Of a stretch of DNA of 64,000 bases, positions 1 to 8,652 are shown piece after piece. Under the pieces are notes generated by a model that saw nothing but the letters and a program-made list of their open reading frames with translations, had not been told where the DNA came from and did not search any database. This stretch comes from Aeromicrobium sp. PE09-221 (GTDB taxonomy: Bacteria > Actinomycetota > Actinomycetes > Propionibacteriales > Nocardioidaceae): the NCBI RefSeq assembly GCF_002174305.1, contig NZ_MIJB01000024.1, forward strand, positions 106,392 to 170,391, given 5' to 3'. The translations under genes were made by a program, and so were the position numbers. Position 1 is the first letter of the stretch; the number at the start of each line of letters is the position of its first letter.

Positions 1-1008
1 GACCAAGACACGCTGCGCGCGCAACCGGGCGACCACCTGGTCGACGCTCACCGGGGCAACGGCACCCTGCACGATCTCCTCGAGCTCGTCGCGGCCTTCG
101 ACCCGTCCGGCATTGGTGGCCCACTCGGGTCCACCGAGCTCCTCGGCAAGGTCGAGTGCCACCACGAGGCGCCGGAACATCGCGTCATTCGTCGCGCCCA
201 GCACCACGTACCCGTCGGCGGCGGCGAAGGCGCGATACGGAACGATCGAGGGGTGGGCGCTCCCCCACGATCGCGGTGGCCCGCCTCCGGCGGAGGATGC
301 CGTGATGACCGTCCCGAGGGAACTGAGGGCGGTGGCGTACAGCGACACGTCGATGCGTCGGCCGCGGTGTGTCCGGCCTCGTTCGACCAGGGCAGCGAGG
401 ATGCCGTTGATCATCGTGAGACCTGTCGCGATATCGACCATGGCGACACCGAAGCGGACGGGTGCTGCTCCCGGCTCACCCGTGACGCTCATCAATCCCG
501 ATTCGGCTTCGACGATCACCTCGGTCCCCGCATCCGAAGCCATCGGCCCGCTGCGGCCGAATCCCGTGATGGACGCGTAGATCAGCTGCGGGTGGCGCGC
601 CATGACCTGTTCGGCATCGAGCCCGAGACGCTCGGGGACACCCGGCCGGAAGTTCTCGACCACCACATCCGCGGAGGCAAGCAGCCGATCGACGGTTCTG
701 CGACCCTCCTCGACGCTGAGGTCGACCTCGATACTGCGTTTGCCACGGTTCACCGCGTGGAAGTAGGCACTGGAGTGATCGATGAAGGGCGGACCCCATG
801 CTCGGGTCTCATCGCCGACCTCGGGCATCTCCACTTTGATGACATCGGCACCCAGCTCGGCAAGGGTCATCGTGGCGTAGGGGCCGGCCAGCACTCGGGT
901 GAAGTCGATGACCCGCACCCCCGCGAGGGGTTGGAAGTCAGGGGAGGAGGCGGTGCTGATGGCGTGGATATCGGGGTCCGCACCGGGGCGGGCGAGGGCT
1001 GAACTCAT
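1..1008 (-). CDS. CaiB/BaiF-type CoA transferase (family III), 3' end outside window
   Basis: Family III CoA transferases move CoA between carboxylic acids through an aspartyl-CoA intermediate. The 336 visible codons read without a stop from an ATG at 1008 off the left edge, so the C-terminus is missing. The N-terminal signature GVRVIDFTRVLAGPYATM lies at residues 30-47, and the usual 'ELGADVIKVE' follows. The probable catalytic Asp is residue 192 in GVAMVDIATG. The motif 'NRGKRSIEVDL' around residues 88-97 is also typical. The gene diverges from the LysR gene at 1155, a common arrangement in which the regulator controls its neighbour. The substrate cannot be told from sequence (formyl-CoA, carnitine, mesaconate and succinate types are all possible). 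Confidence 0.9.
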   Translation of the reverse strand, partial: MSSALARPGADPDIHAISTASSPDFQPLAGVRVIDFTRVLAGPYATMTLAELGADVIKVEMPEVGDETRAWGPPFIDHSSAYFHAVNRGKRSIEVDLSVEEGRRTVDRLLASADVVVENFRPGVPERLGLDAEQVMARHPQLIYASITGFGRSGPMASDAGTEVIVEAESGLMSVTGEPGAAPVRFGVAMVDIATGLTMINGILAALVERGRTHRGRRIDVSLYATALSSLGTVITASSAGGGPPRSWGSAHPSIVPYRAFAAADGYVVLGATNDAMFRRLVVALDLAEELGGPEWATNAGRVEGRDELEEIVQGAVAPVSVDQVVARLRAQRVLV

Positions 1009-1119
1009 CACTCACTCTCTTGGTCCCGCAGGACGCTGTTCGGGGTGTCACCTGTCACATCGGCGATGTAACCGCCGTCACGCTACGCGCTCTCGCTGAC
1101 ACTCTGCACGCCTCAATAT

Positions 1120-1133
1120 GCATCGATTAATGC
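1120..1133. promoter_or_regulatory. Candidate LysR operator between divergent genes
   Basis: An inverted repeat GCAT-N6-ATGC sits in an unusually AT-rich stretch, 21 bases before the LysR start and about 110 bases before the CoA-transferase start. LysR proteins typically bind imperfect palindromes built on T-N11-A in such divergent spacers. One T-N11-A (T1117 to A1129) overlaps it. Assignment is inference from position and symmetry only. Confidence 0.35.
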
Positions 1134-1154
1134 GCTCAGTGGGATAATCACCCC

Positions 1155-2090
1155 ATGGCTCTCCCCGACGTAGAACTCCGCTCCGCGCGACTCGTGCTGG
1201 AGGTCGCCGAGCACCGCAGCTTCACCACAGCCGCCGAAGCAGTCCACCTCTCACAAAGCGCCTTGAGCCGCGCCGTCAACGACGTCGAGAGGCGCCTGGG
1301 CGTGCGTCTCTTCGACCGCACGACCCGGTCGGTGCGCGCCACACCCGCCGGCGCAGAGTTCGTGCGGATCGCGCGCCGGATGGTGAGCCAGCACGAGCGC
1401 GACATGCGCGAGCTCGCCCTCTACCGCGATGGCCTGGGCGGGATCGTGCGCATCTCATCGCTCCCATCGGTGGCCGCCACCATACTGCCGGGCGTCGTCG
1501 CGCGGATGCGGACCAGCGCTCCTGATGTCACCGTCGACATTCATGACACCCTCGCACATGACGCGACGGAGGATCTGCTGGCCGGTCGGGCCGATCTCGC
1601 CATCACCAGCGACGACGACCTTCCCGAGTCGGTCGTCTTCCTCCCGCTCTACAGCGACAGCTTCCACGCCGTCCATCCCCGCGATCACCACTTCAGCGAC
1701 CACCCGACGGTGAGCTGGCATGCGCTGGCCGCCGAGCCGATGGTGGCCTTCGGCCCCGCTTCCAGCCTGCGCGCGCTCACCGATCGCACCTTCGAGACCC
1801 TCGGCACGCGACCCGAGGAGGTCCTGGAAGCTCAGAACCTCGCGGTCATCGCGGGCCTGGTGGCCGCTGGGCTCGGGGTGGCGGCGGCACCGGCGACCGT
1901 GCTGCCCCTGATGTCCTTCGCCGACCTGTCGACGACACCATTGGTCGATCCGCAGGTCGATCGCCGACTCGGGATCGCGCGCGCCGCGGACCGCTCACTC
2001 TCCCCCGCCGCACAGCGGGTGATCGGGATGCTGACCGAGCTCACGACCGATCAGCGTCAGCGGGCGGAACGGGCACGGTCGCATCGGTGA
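1155..2090 (+). CDS. LysR-family transcriptional regulator
   Basis: A 311-residue protein of normal LysR length. The N-terminal winged helix-turn-helix is clear: 'FTTAAEAVHLSQSALSRAV' at about residues 24-42, followed by 'RRLGVRLFDRTTRSV'. The remaining two thirds has the periplasmic-binding-protein-like effector fold, with 'VRISSLPSVAATILP' starting the first subdomain. It is divergent from the CoA-transferase gene and probably controls it in response to a small acid or a CoA-pathway metabolite. The effector is unknown. The ATG at 1155 begins an N-terminus of normal spacing to the HTH. Confidence 0.92.
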   Translation: MALPDVELRSARLVLEVAEHRSFTTAAEAVHLSQSALSRAVNDVERRLGVRLFDRTTRSVRATPAGAEFVRIARRMVSQHERDMRELALYRDGLGGIVRISSLPSVAATILPGVVARMRTSAPDVTVDIHDTLAHDATEDLLAGRADLAITSDDDLPESVVFLPLYSDSFHAVHPRDHHFSDHPTVSWHALAAEPMVAFGPASSLRALTDRTFETLGTRPEEVLEAQNLAVIAGLVAAGLGVAAAPATVLPLMSFADLSTTPLVDPQVDRRLGIARAADRSLSPAAQRVIGMLTELTTDQRQRAERARSHR

Positions 2091-2538
2091 GATGCTCCAG
2101 ATAGGCCGCGAACCGCTGCAGATCGTCCAGATCCCAGGAGCTCAGTGCGCGCTGCATGAGGATCCGACTGGACGGGCCGATCGCCGCGAGCCGTTCGGAT
2201 CCGTGCTCAGTCAGCGCGATGATGCGCGAGCGCCGATCCGATGCGGAGGCGGTGACCTCGACGAGTCCGAGATCGGCGAGCTGACGCACCTGCCTGCTCG
2301 TCGAACTCGGGTCCACCTCGAGGCACTCGGACAGCTGCCCGGCCGACTGCGCCCCATGGCGCTCGAGCATCCGCAGGATCCGCAGCCCGAAGGGCTGCAG
2401 GTTCTCGTCGACCTGCCCCGCGGCGTCACGGAGGATCACCCGGACACGGCTGCCCAGGGCACTCATGGCGTCCTCGACCGCCACGACCGCTTCGGCGACC
2501 CGCGGATCGGCGTGGGCGAGCGGATCGGGCGTCGTCAT
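2041..2538 (-). CDS. MarR-family regulator
   Basis: A 165-residue winged-helix regulator. 'QSAGQLSECLEVDPSSTSRQ' (about residues 68-87) is the recognition HTH, and 'ASASDRRSRIIALTEHG' is the wing with the conserved D-x-R-(S/A) motif. The ATG at 2538 lies 2 bases after the stop of the upstream exporter gene, so the two are one transcript. The likely role is a ligand-released repressor of the exporter operon, acting on the palindrome at 4206-4238. The 3' end runs into the convergent LysR gene with a 50-base overlap (2041-2090). Confidence 0.9.
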   Translation of the reverse strand: MTTPDPLAHADPRVAEAVVAVEDAMSALGSRVRVILRDAAGQVDENLQPFGLRILRMLERHGAQSAGQLSECLEVDPSSTSRQVRQLADLGLVEVTASASDRRSRIIALTEHGSERLAAIGPSSRILMQRALSSWDLDDLQRFAAYLEHLTDATVPVPPADADRS

Positions 2539-2540
2539 GT

Positions 2541-4187
2541 TCACGACCTCATTGTCGCGGGTGTCGCCTCGTCGTCGTCCACCCGATGCTCCTCGGCGCT
2601 CCTCGGACCCTCGACCCCGGCCATGTCCGCGGCGACCTTCTCGGCCTTCGCGCGCGCCTGCACCGCCGTCATCGTGCCCAGATCCTGCCTGGGGAGCAGC
2701 GCGATCGCCAAGAGGGCCACGATCGCGAGGGGGACGGTGAGGAGGAAGACGTATCCGATGGCCGAGCCGTAGGCATGCTCGACGATGCTCGCCGCCGCCG
2801 GCGGGAGATCTGCGATCTTCGGCACCGTTCCGCCCGCGAGCGCCTGCGCGGCCTGCGCCTGCTGCTCGGGGTCGAGCGAGGCCAGGCCTTCGGTGATGCG
2901 ATCCTTGACCTGCAGCGCGAGGACCGATCCGAGCACCGAGACGCCCGCCGTGCCGCCGATCGTGCGGAAGAACGTGATCGCACTCGTGGCGACACCGAGA
3001 TTCTCCACGGCGATCGAGTTCTGGACCACGAGCACCAGGTTCTGCATCAGCATGCCCAATCCGGCGCCCAGCACCAGCATCGCGAGCGAGACGAACCACA
3101 TCGGCGAGTCCCCGTCGAGGCGGCCCAGCATGACCGAGCCGACGATCGCGGTGACGGCGCCGGTCACCATGACCGGCTTCCAGCGGCCGGTGCGCGTGAT
3201 GACCTGGCCGAACACGGTCGACGCGGTGAACAGGCCGGCCATCATCGGGATCGTGAGGAGCCCGGACTGGGTCGGCGTAGCACCGCGTGCGAGCTGCATG
3301 TACTGCGCGAGGAAGACGGCCGTGCCGAACATCAGGACGCCGACCGCCAGGCTGGCGATCACCGTGAGGGTGAACGTGCGATCGCGGAACATCGTCATCG
3401 GCACGAGCGGGTTGGCCACGCGCAGCTCGGTGACCACGGCCAGCACGAGCAGCAGCACCGAGCCGCCCACCATCCAGGCGGTCTCGACCGACGCCCACGC
3501 GAAGTTGTGGTCGACGAGGCTCACCCAGATGAGCAGCATCGAGATGCCGGCGGTGATGAACACCGCGCCGAGATAGTCGATCTTCGGCTTGGCGCGGCCA
3601 TGCTTGGGCAGGTGGAGGGTCAGCTGCAGCATGATCAGCGCGGCGATCGCGACGGGCATCGCCACGAAGAAGTTCCACCGCCAGCCGATCGCATCGGTGA
3701 TGACGCCGCCCAGCAACGGTCCGCCGACCGATCCGACCGCCATGACCGCCCCGAAGAGGCCGGCGTAGCGGCCACGCTCTCGCGGGGAGATGATGTCGGC
3801 CAGGATGATCTGGCTCAGAGCAGCCAGACCGCCTGCGCCCAGACCCTGCACGACGCGGGCTCCGATGAGGAAGTCGGTGCTGTGCGAGAATCCGGCCGCG
3901 GCCGAGCCGAGCACGAAGATCGACAAGGCGAGCTGGATCAGCAGCTTGCGGTTGAAGATATCGGCCAGCTTGCCCCAGACCGGCGTCGAGACCGCCATCG
4001 CCAGCATCGTCGCCGTCACCACCCAGGTGTACGACGATTGAGAGCCCCCCAGGTCCGCGATGATCAGCGGCAGCGAGGTGGAGACCACGGTTCCCGCGAG
4101 GATCGACACGAACATCCCCATGAGCAGGCCGGACAAGGCCCGCAGGATTTCACGATGCGTCATCGATGGCGCTGTCGACTCAGCCAA
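2541..4187 (-). CDS. DHA2-family (EmrB/QacA-like) MFS drug exporter
   Basis: 548 residues, the usual size for 14-helix DHA2 transporters. Motif A is 'GKLADIFNRKLLIQ' (about residues 72-85), motif B is 'RVVQGLGAGGLAALSQIIL', and motif C is 'GGPLLGGVI'. Helices continue to about residue 500, followed by a charged cytoplasmic tail. Proton-driven export of hydrophobic or cationic drugs is the family role. The first gene of an operon with marR. A strong palindrome lies directly upstream. The start at 4187 puts the first helix at about residues 13-35. Confidence 0.92.
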   Translation of the reverse strand: MAESTAPSMTHREILRALSGLLMGMFVSILAGTVVSTSLPLIIADLGGSQSSYTWVVTATMLAMAVSTPVWGKLADIFNRKLLIQLALSIFVLGSAAAGFSHSTDFLIGARVVQGLGAGGLAALSQIILADIISPRERGRYAGLFGAVMAVGSVGGPLLGGVITDAIGWRWNFFVAMPVAIAALIMLQLTLHLPKHGRAKPKIDYLGAVFITAGISMLLIWVSLVDHNFAWASVETAWMVGGSVLLLVLAVVTELRVANPLVPMTMFRDRTFTLTVIASLAVGVLMFGTAVFLAQYMQLARGATPTQSGLLTIPMMAGLFTASTVFGQVITRTGRWKPVMVTGAVTAIVGSVMLGRLDGDSPMWFVSLAMLVLGAGLGMLMQNLVLVVQNSIAVENLGVATSAITFFRTIGGTAGVSVLGSVLALQVKDRITEGLASLDPEQQAQAAQALAGGTVPKIADLPPAAASIVEHAYGSAIGYVFLLTVPLAIVALLAIALLPRQDLGTMTAVQARAKAEKVAADMAGVEGPRSAEEHRVDDDEATPATMRS

Positions 4188-4205
4188 AGCACACTCTTCT
4201 CAGTA

Positions 4206-4238
4206 GTTGATCAAAGTCAATAATTGACCTTTGTCAAC
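4206..4238. promoter_or_regulatory. Palindromic operator upstream of the exporter-marR operon
   Basis: Two 15-base arms, GTTGATCAAAGTCAA and TTGACCTTTGTCAAC, are separated by TAA, giving an imperfect inverted repeat with a perfect TCAA-TAA-TTGA core. It lies 18 bases upstream of the exporter start and contains a TTGACA (minus strand, 4237-4232) usable as a -35 box. This is the standard place and form of a MarR binding site, so autorepression by the operon's own MarR is likely. Confidence 0.6.
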
Positions 4239-4305
4239 CATATGTCGAGACACCTGTCTCGCCAAGCGGAAGAGAGGATGACGTGGACCACGCCTGCGAA
4301 GGGGC

Positions 4306-4626
4306 TCACTGCACGAGCTTGAGCCCCACGATGCAGCCGACCAGACCGAGCAGCAACAGGACCTTGGCCAGCGACACCGGCTCGACACCGGTCGCCATCG
4401 CGTAGACCACCGTGAGGCTCGCGCCGATGCCCACCCAGACCGCATAGGCCGTGCCGGTCGGCAGATCGCGCATCGCCCAGGCCAGGCCCCCCATGCTGAT
4501 CACGACCGAGACCGCGAATACGACGGTGGGGACCAGCCGGGTGAAGCCCTCGGACCTGCCGAGCGCCGTCGCCCAGACGGCCTCGAACACACCGGACACC
4601 ACGAGGATCAACCACGACACGACCAT
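4306..4626 (-). CDS. sugE: SugE/Gdx-type small multidrug resistance protein (guanidinium exporter)
   Basis: A 106-residue, four-helix SMR protein. It has the conserved membrane glutamate in 'VSGVFEAVWATALG' (about residues 7-20), plus 'WAMRDLPTGTAYAVWVGIGA' and the C-terminal 'GLVGCIVGLKLVQ'. These are features of the Gdx/SugE branch, which exchanges protons for guanidinium. The start is set at the ATG at 4626 because GAAGGAG lies just upstream; longer in-frame reading upstream is the riboswitch. A class III guanidine riboswitch 14 bases before the start supports the guanidinium function over general drug efflux. Confidence 0.92.
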   Translation of the reverse strand: MVVSWLILVVSGVFEAVWATALGRSEGFTRLVPTVVFAVSVVISMGGLAWAMRDLPTGTAYAVWVGIGASLTVVYAMATGVEPVSLAKVLLLLGLVGCIVGLKLVQ

Positions 4627-4637
4627 TACTCCTTCGA

Positions 4638-4681
4638 TGGCCGTCTTGTCGCACTCCGGGTACGGCTCTCCTCGTCCGGGG
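4638..4681 (-). promoter_or_regulatory. Guanidine-III (ykkC-III) riboswitch controlling sugE
   Basis: Read on the minus strand, the element runs CCGGACGAGG, then GCCGTACCCGG, then GACAAGACGGC. From memory this matches the class III guanidine aptamer from Thermobifida nearly base for base. P1 is CCGG/CCGG, and GCCGT can pair with ACGGC to form the characteristic pseudoknot. The pseudoknot's 3' strand ends only a few bases before the GAAGGAG ribosome site, so ligand binding would act on translation start. The downstream gene is a Gdx-type exporter, the known regulon member. Recognition is by motif and context; no covariance search was run. Confidence 0.85.
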
Positions 4682-4761
4682 ACCGGGAAGGTCCTGACTC
4701 CAGGATGGCACACCGGCCCACTCGGCGAGCCTCCCCTCGACCGTCACCGTAGGGTCGAAGC

Positions 4762-5850
4762 GTGAGTACGACGACCCCTGCTCCACGGTTGAGACTGCTC
4801 GACGGCCTGAGGATCGGCGCCGCGATCGGGGTCATTCTGTATCACTACACGGGGCGCTATCCGAGCCAGGTCGAGGACTTCGGCTGGTTCGCCCATGTCA
4901 CGACCTATGCGGCGGTCGGAGTCTACCTGTTCTTCATGATCAGCGGCTTCGTCATCCTCATGACCGCCTGGGGACGGGACCTCCCGAACTACATCGGCTC
5001 CCGCGTGGGACGGCTGTTCCCCACCTATTGGGCCGCCGTGCTGATCGCCGGACTCATCGTCTTCGCGCTGCGCCCCTCCTTCCCCGGCGATCCTTGGAAG
5101 GAGCTGGGATGGGATGACTGGGCGCTCAACTTCACGATGGTCCACTCGGCCTTCGGCGCGGAGAATATCGACGGCATCTACTGGACGCTCTACATGGAGC
5201 TCAAGTTCTATGTCCTGATCGCCCTGTTCATGCTGATCGGCATCACCCGCCACCGGATCCTCGCCTTCGTCCTGGCCTGGCCCGTCCTCGGCGCCCTCGC
5301 CCAGGAGAACGGCGGGGACGTCCTCGCAGAGATCCTCATGCCGCACTACGCGCCGCTCTTCGCGATCGGCATGGTGCTCTACCTCGTCCACCTCGACGGC
5401 CGCTTCCGGCCGGACACGACGCTCGCGCTCGGATTCAACCTCGCCTTCATGGCGTACCAGAGCAATGGACCGTATGCGGCCTTCATGACACGCACGGACG
5501 AGATCACGGCCAACGGCGGGATCATCGCCGTGATCCTGCTGGTCGGTGTGGTCACGATCTGGGCCTTCTCCTGCACCCGGCTCCAGCATGTCCGCTGGGG
5601 CTGGCTGACGACGGCCGGGGCCCTGACCTATCCGCTCTATCTGGTCCACGAGCGGCTCGGCTGGTACGTCATCGAAGTGCTCCAGCGCCACGACTGGGCC
5701 GCGTGGCCAGCCATGCTCGCCGCCGTCGCCACGGTCTTCGCCGCGGCCTATGTCCTCTACCGTTGCGTCGACGTGCCCTTCAGCGGCCGGCTGCGCCGCG
5801 CCGTCGAGCATCAGCTCCGGACCCTTGTTCCCGCCTCCAGGGATCGCTGA
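4762..5850 (+). CDS. Acyltransferase family 3 (OafA/YrhL-like) membrane protein
   Basis: A 362-residue, roughly ten-helix protein starting at GTG. The N-terminal signature 'LRLLDGLRIGAAIGVILYHY' (about residues 10-29) carries the catalytic-site His of the family. 'VGVYLFFMISGFVILMTAWG' and the basic 'YIGSRVGRLFPTYWAA' follow, as in OafA/NolX-type acyltransferases. These enzymes O-acetylate or acylate sugars of the cell envelope, and the acceptor cannot be predicted. It ends one base before the topoisomerase start, suggesting co-transcription. Confidence 0.9.
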   Translation: MSTTTPAPRLRLLDGLRIGAAIGVILYHYTGRYPSQVEDFGWFAHVTTYAAVGVYLFFMISGFVILMTAWGRDLPNYIGSRVGRLFPTYWAAVLIAGLIVFALRPSFPGDPWKELGWDDWALNFTMVHSAFGAENIDGIYWTLYMELKFYVLIALFMLIGITRHRILAFVLAWPVLGALAQENGGDVLAEILMPHYAPLFAIGMVLYLVHLDGRFRPDTTLALGFNLAFMAYQSNGPYAAFMTRTDEITANGGIIAVILLVGVVTIWAFSCTRLQHVRWGWLTTAGALTYPLYLVHERLGWYVIEVLQRHDWAAWPAMLAAVATVFAAAYVLYRCVDVPFSGRLRRAVEHQLRTLVPASRDR

Positions 5851-5851
5851 G

Positions 5852-6844
5852 ATGGCCAGACTGCGCCGGGTCTCGGCGTCCATGCCGGGCTGGGCGCGGG
5901 TCCGCCACGGCCGTGGATTCCGCTACCTCGATGAGAACGGGCAGCCTCTCGCGAGAATCGATGTCGAACGATGCAAGAAGCTCGTCATCCCACCCGCCTG
6001 GACCGAGGTGTGGATCTGCCCCGTGGAGAACGGACACCTCCAGGCGACCGGCACCGATGATGCCGGGCGTCGTCAGTACCTCTATCACCCGGCGTGGCGG
6101 GAGCACCGTGATCGCGAGAAGTTCGCGGGGATGCTCGACTTCGCCGAGGCGCTGCTGCGCAGGCGGCGGGTGGTCCGTCGTCAGCTCCGCGAGGCGGAGG
6201 GCCTGCCGCGAGCGCAGGCGGCGGTCTTCGCCCTGCTCGACCTCGGCATGTTCCGCGTCGGCTCGGATCGCTACGCGGACGAGAACGGATCGTACGGCTT
6301 GACCACTGTCCGCAAGGAGCACGTGCACGCATCCCCCGACGGCCTCGTCTTCGACTACGCCGCGAAGTCCGGCCAGGAGGTCCACGTCACCGTGAGCGAT
6401 CCGCTCATCGTCGACGCACTCCTCCCGATGCTGCGACGGCGCAGCGGCGGCGAGGAGCTGCTGGCCTGGCGAGACGACGCGGGCTGGCACGACCTCAACG
6501 CCGAGCAGGTCAACGAGTACATCAAGCAGGTCCTGCGCGGGGAGTTCTCCGCCAAGGACTTCCGGACGTGGCGGGGCACGGTCATCGCCGCGCTCTCGCT
6601 GGCCCATGCCGACAGATCCACGGCCACGTCACGACGACGCGCGGCGCCGGCGGCCATGCGGGAGGTAGCCGAGCATCTGGGCAATACCCCGGCCATCGCC
6701 AAGTCGTCCTATGTGGACCCGCGGGTCGTCGATCTGTTCGAGCAGGGCATCACGCTCGATCCACGCCACCGGATCCCGTCACCGGGTCAGTCGGTGACCT
6801 CCTCGGCCGAGCGGGATCTGTTGGCCATCCTCGCCACCGCATAG
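5852..6844 (+). CDS. DNA topoisomerase IB (poxvirus/eukaryote-like)
   Basis: 330 residues. Bacterial type IB enzymes relax supercoils through a 3'-phosphotyrosyl bond. The N-terminal domain has 'GFRYLDENGQPL' and 'RCKKLVIPPAWTEVWICP'. The catalytic domain has 'DFRTWRGTVIAA' with the active-site Arg, and 'SYVDPRV' with the nucleophile Tyr287. The start ATG 5852 lies directly after the acyltransferase stop (TGA-G-ATG); an upstream in-frame start at 5750 would overlap that gene. The last 58 bases overlap the convergent PGPGW gene. Confidence 0.93.
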   Translation: MARLRRVSASMPGWARVRHGRGFRYLDENGQPLARIDVERCKKLVIPPAWTEVWICPVENGHLQATGTDDAGRRQYLYHPAWREHRDREKFAGMLDFAEALLRRRRVVRRQLREAEGLPRAQAAVFALLDLGMFRVGSDRYADENGSYGLTTVRKEHVHASPDGLVFDYAAKSGQEVHVTVSDPLIVDALLPMLRRRSGGEELLAWRDDAGWHDLNAEQVNEYIKQVLRGEFSAKDFRTWRGTVIAALSLAHADRSTATSRRRAAPAAMREVAEHLGNTPAIAKSSYVDPRVVDLFEQGITLDPRHRIPSPGQSVTSSAERDLLAILATA

Positions 6845-7284
6845 CGGTACTTCCACACGCTGTAGCCCAGCAGGAACCAGGCGATCGCGGCCGAGAGGAA
6901 CATGCCGAGGGCGGTCACCGGTCCGCCCGCGGGCAGTCGCGGACCGAACTCGAACCCGAAGACCGAGAACTCCGGGATGATGACATCGACCCACCACACG
7001 ACGCCCACCGCGAACACGCATGCCGCCCCGAGCGCGCTGAGGATGATCCGTGGCCACGTGGCCACCCCGTACCGGGCCGCCTCGATCGCCCTCGCGTGCA
7101 GGGGCTCCAGCGAGCGACGCGCCCAGTGATAGTGCCGCGCGAGCAGGGCCACGCCCGCGACGAGGCCGAGCAGCCCCGGGCCGGGAAGGACGAGCATGAA
7201 GAGCCCCAGCACGACCAGTGTCCAACCCAGCACCTCGCTGCCGGTGCGATGAAACCATCCGAGCAGGCGAGAGCGCATAGCCAT
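6787..7284 (-). CDS. PGPGW-family small membrane protein
   Basis: 165 residues. The N-terminal membrane segment contains 'VLGLFMLVLPGPGLLGLVAG', the PGPG signature of the actinobacterial TMEM/PGPGW family. A cytoplasmic stretch rich in His/Arg follows, then three further helices. Function in the family is unknown. Convergent with the topoisomerase gene and divergent from the cfa gene by about 26 bases, so the promoters of both must be very compact. Confidence 0.85.
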   Translation of the reverse strand: MAMRSRLLGWFHRTGSEVLGWTLVVLGLFMLVLPGPGLLGLVAGVALLARHYHWARRSLEPLHARAIEAARYGVATWPRIILSALGAACVFAVGVVWWVDVIIPEFSVFGFEFGPRLPAGGPVTALGMFLSAAIAWFLLGYSVWKYRYAVARMANRSRSAEEVTD

Positions 7285-7310
7285 GAAGACAGCATGCCAG
7301 CCGAAGCTGA

Positions 7311-8639
7311 ATGGATGCGAAGAGAACGCACTGCCCCGACGATGGAGGGGTGTCTTCTGCCTCTCATGCGTACCGACTGCTCAGTGACGTCCTCGGCTTC
7401 GAGGTACCGCTGCGGATCCGTCTCTGGAACGGACAGGAGCACGGTCCCGCGAACGCGCCGCGGGTCGTGCTCCGCTCCCGCCGGGCCGTGCGCCATCTGC
7501 TGTACCGTCCCGGCGAACTGGGAGCGGCGCGCGCCTACGTCACCGGCGAGCTGGACGTCGAGGGCATGGAGTTGGTCGACGCCCTCCGCCAGGTGTGGTC
7601 GGCCATCGACGAGGCCCGCGCGCGGGACCCTCGCGCGGCCCGGCTCCGCATCCGTCCCGGCACCCTCGCGCGTGCGGCGGGACTCGCCCTACGGCTGGGG
7701 GCTTTAGGTCCTCGTCCGGCACCTCCGGCGGCGGAATCGGCACTGACCGGCGAGAGGCATTCGACCGAGCGCGACCGCGCGGCGATCTCCCATCACTACG
7801 ACATCTCCAATGAGTTCTATCGACTGCTCATGGACGAGACCATGGCTTACTCGTGCGCCTACTTCTCCGCAGCGGGAATGACCCTGGGCGAGGCACAGCG
7901 AGCGAAGCTCGATCTGGTATGCCGTAAGCTCGGCCTGCGGCCCGGCATGCACCTGCTGGACATCGGGTGCGGCTGGGGGTCTTTGACCCTGCACGCCGCC
8001 GAGCACTACGACGTCACCGTCACCGGGGTCACGCTCAGCAGCGAACAACGCGATCACGTCGCGGCGGCCGCCGCCGCGAGGGGTGTGGGCGACCGGGTGG
8101 AGGTCAGCCTGCGACACTACCGCGAACTCGCCCTGCAGCCCGGAAGCATCGACGCGATCTCCTCGATCGAGATGGGCGAGCACGTCGGTGACGCGGAGTA
8201 TGTCGACTTCGCCGGCGCCATCCACCACTACCTGCGTCCGCACGGCAGAGCCCTCATCCAGCAGATGTCACGCAGCGGCGAGCACCCCGGCGGAGGCCCC
8301 TTCATCGAGACGTACATCGCGCCGGACATGCACATGAAACCGCTGCACCGGACACTCGAGCTCTTCGCGGGAGCCGGTCTGGAGGTCCGCGATGTTCAGG
8401 CGCTGCGCGAACACTATCCACGGACAGTGGCCTTCTGGGCCGACCAGCTGGAACAGCACTGGCAGGAAGCGGTCGACCTGCTGGGCGAGGAGACGGCTCG
8501 CGTGTGGCGGCTCTATCTGGCGGGCGGTGCGCTCGCCTTCGAGCAGAACCGGATGGGCGTGGATCAACTGCTCCTGGTCAAGCCAGCCACCGATGGGTCG
8601 AGCGCGATGCCCGCGACCCCACTGGCCTGGCTCGGCTGA
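7311..8639 (+). CDS. Cyclopropane-fatty-acyl-phospholipid synthase family methyltransferase
   Basis: 442 residues, full length for the family. Residues about 1-140 form the N-terminal domain ('LYRPGELGAARAYVTGELDV'). The SAM-binding Rossmann domain has motif I 'LLDIGCGWGSLTLHAAEHY' near residues 214-232, preceded by the family marker 'HYDISNEFYRLLMDETMAYS'. 'SIEMGEHVG' gives the active-site Glu region. It methylenates or methylates unsaturated acyl chains of membrane lipids. ATG 7311 is used; an in-frame GTG at 7350 has a Shine-Dalgarno sequence too close to work well. Confidence 0.92.
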   Translation: MDAKRTHCPDDGGVSSASHAYRLLSDVLGFEVPLRIRLWNGQEHGPANAPRVVLRSRRAVRHLLYRPGELGAARAYVTGELDVEGMELVDALRQVWSAIDEARARDPRAARLRIRPGTLARAAGLALRLGALGPRPAPPAAESALTGERHSTERDRAAISHHYDISNEFYRLLMDETMAYSCAYFSAAGMTLGEAQRAKLDLVCRKLGLRPGMHLLDIGCGWGSLTLHAAEHYDVTVTGVTLSSEQRDHVAAAAAARGVGDRVEVSLRHYRELALQPGSIDAISSIEMGEHVGDAEYVDFAGAIHHYLRPHGRALIQQMSRSGEHPGGGPFIETYIAPDMHMKPLHRTLELFAGAGLEVRDVQALREHYPRTVAFWADQLEQHWQEAVDLLGEETARVWRLYLAGGALAFEQNRMGVDQLLLVKPATDGSSAMPATPLAWLG

Positions 8640-8652
8640 GGTATCCGCGCGA

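Noticed and set aside
2586..4223. 545-codon frame opposite the MFS exporter
   Set aside because: Antisense shadow rich in Arg/His/Asp with no motifs. The exporter's motifs are unambiguous.
4305..4314. 10-base match of the mini-array spacer 5' end (GTGCAGTGAG) at the end of sugE, minus strand
   Set aside because: The flanking PAM would be CTC, not a known permissive I-E PAM, and a 10-mer match in 64 kb on two strands is not rare enough.
4627..4713. N-terminal extension of SugE from an ATG at 4713
   Set aside because: It would translate the riboswitch, and SugE proteins are about 105 residues. The ATG at 4626 has a proper ribosome site.
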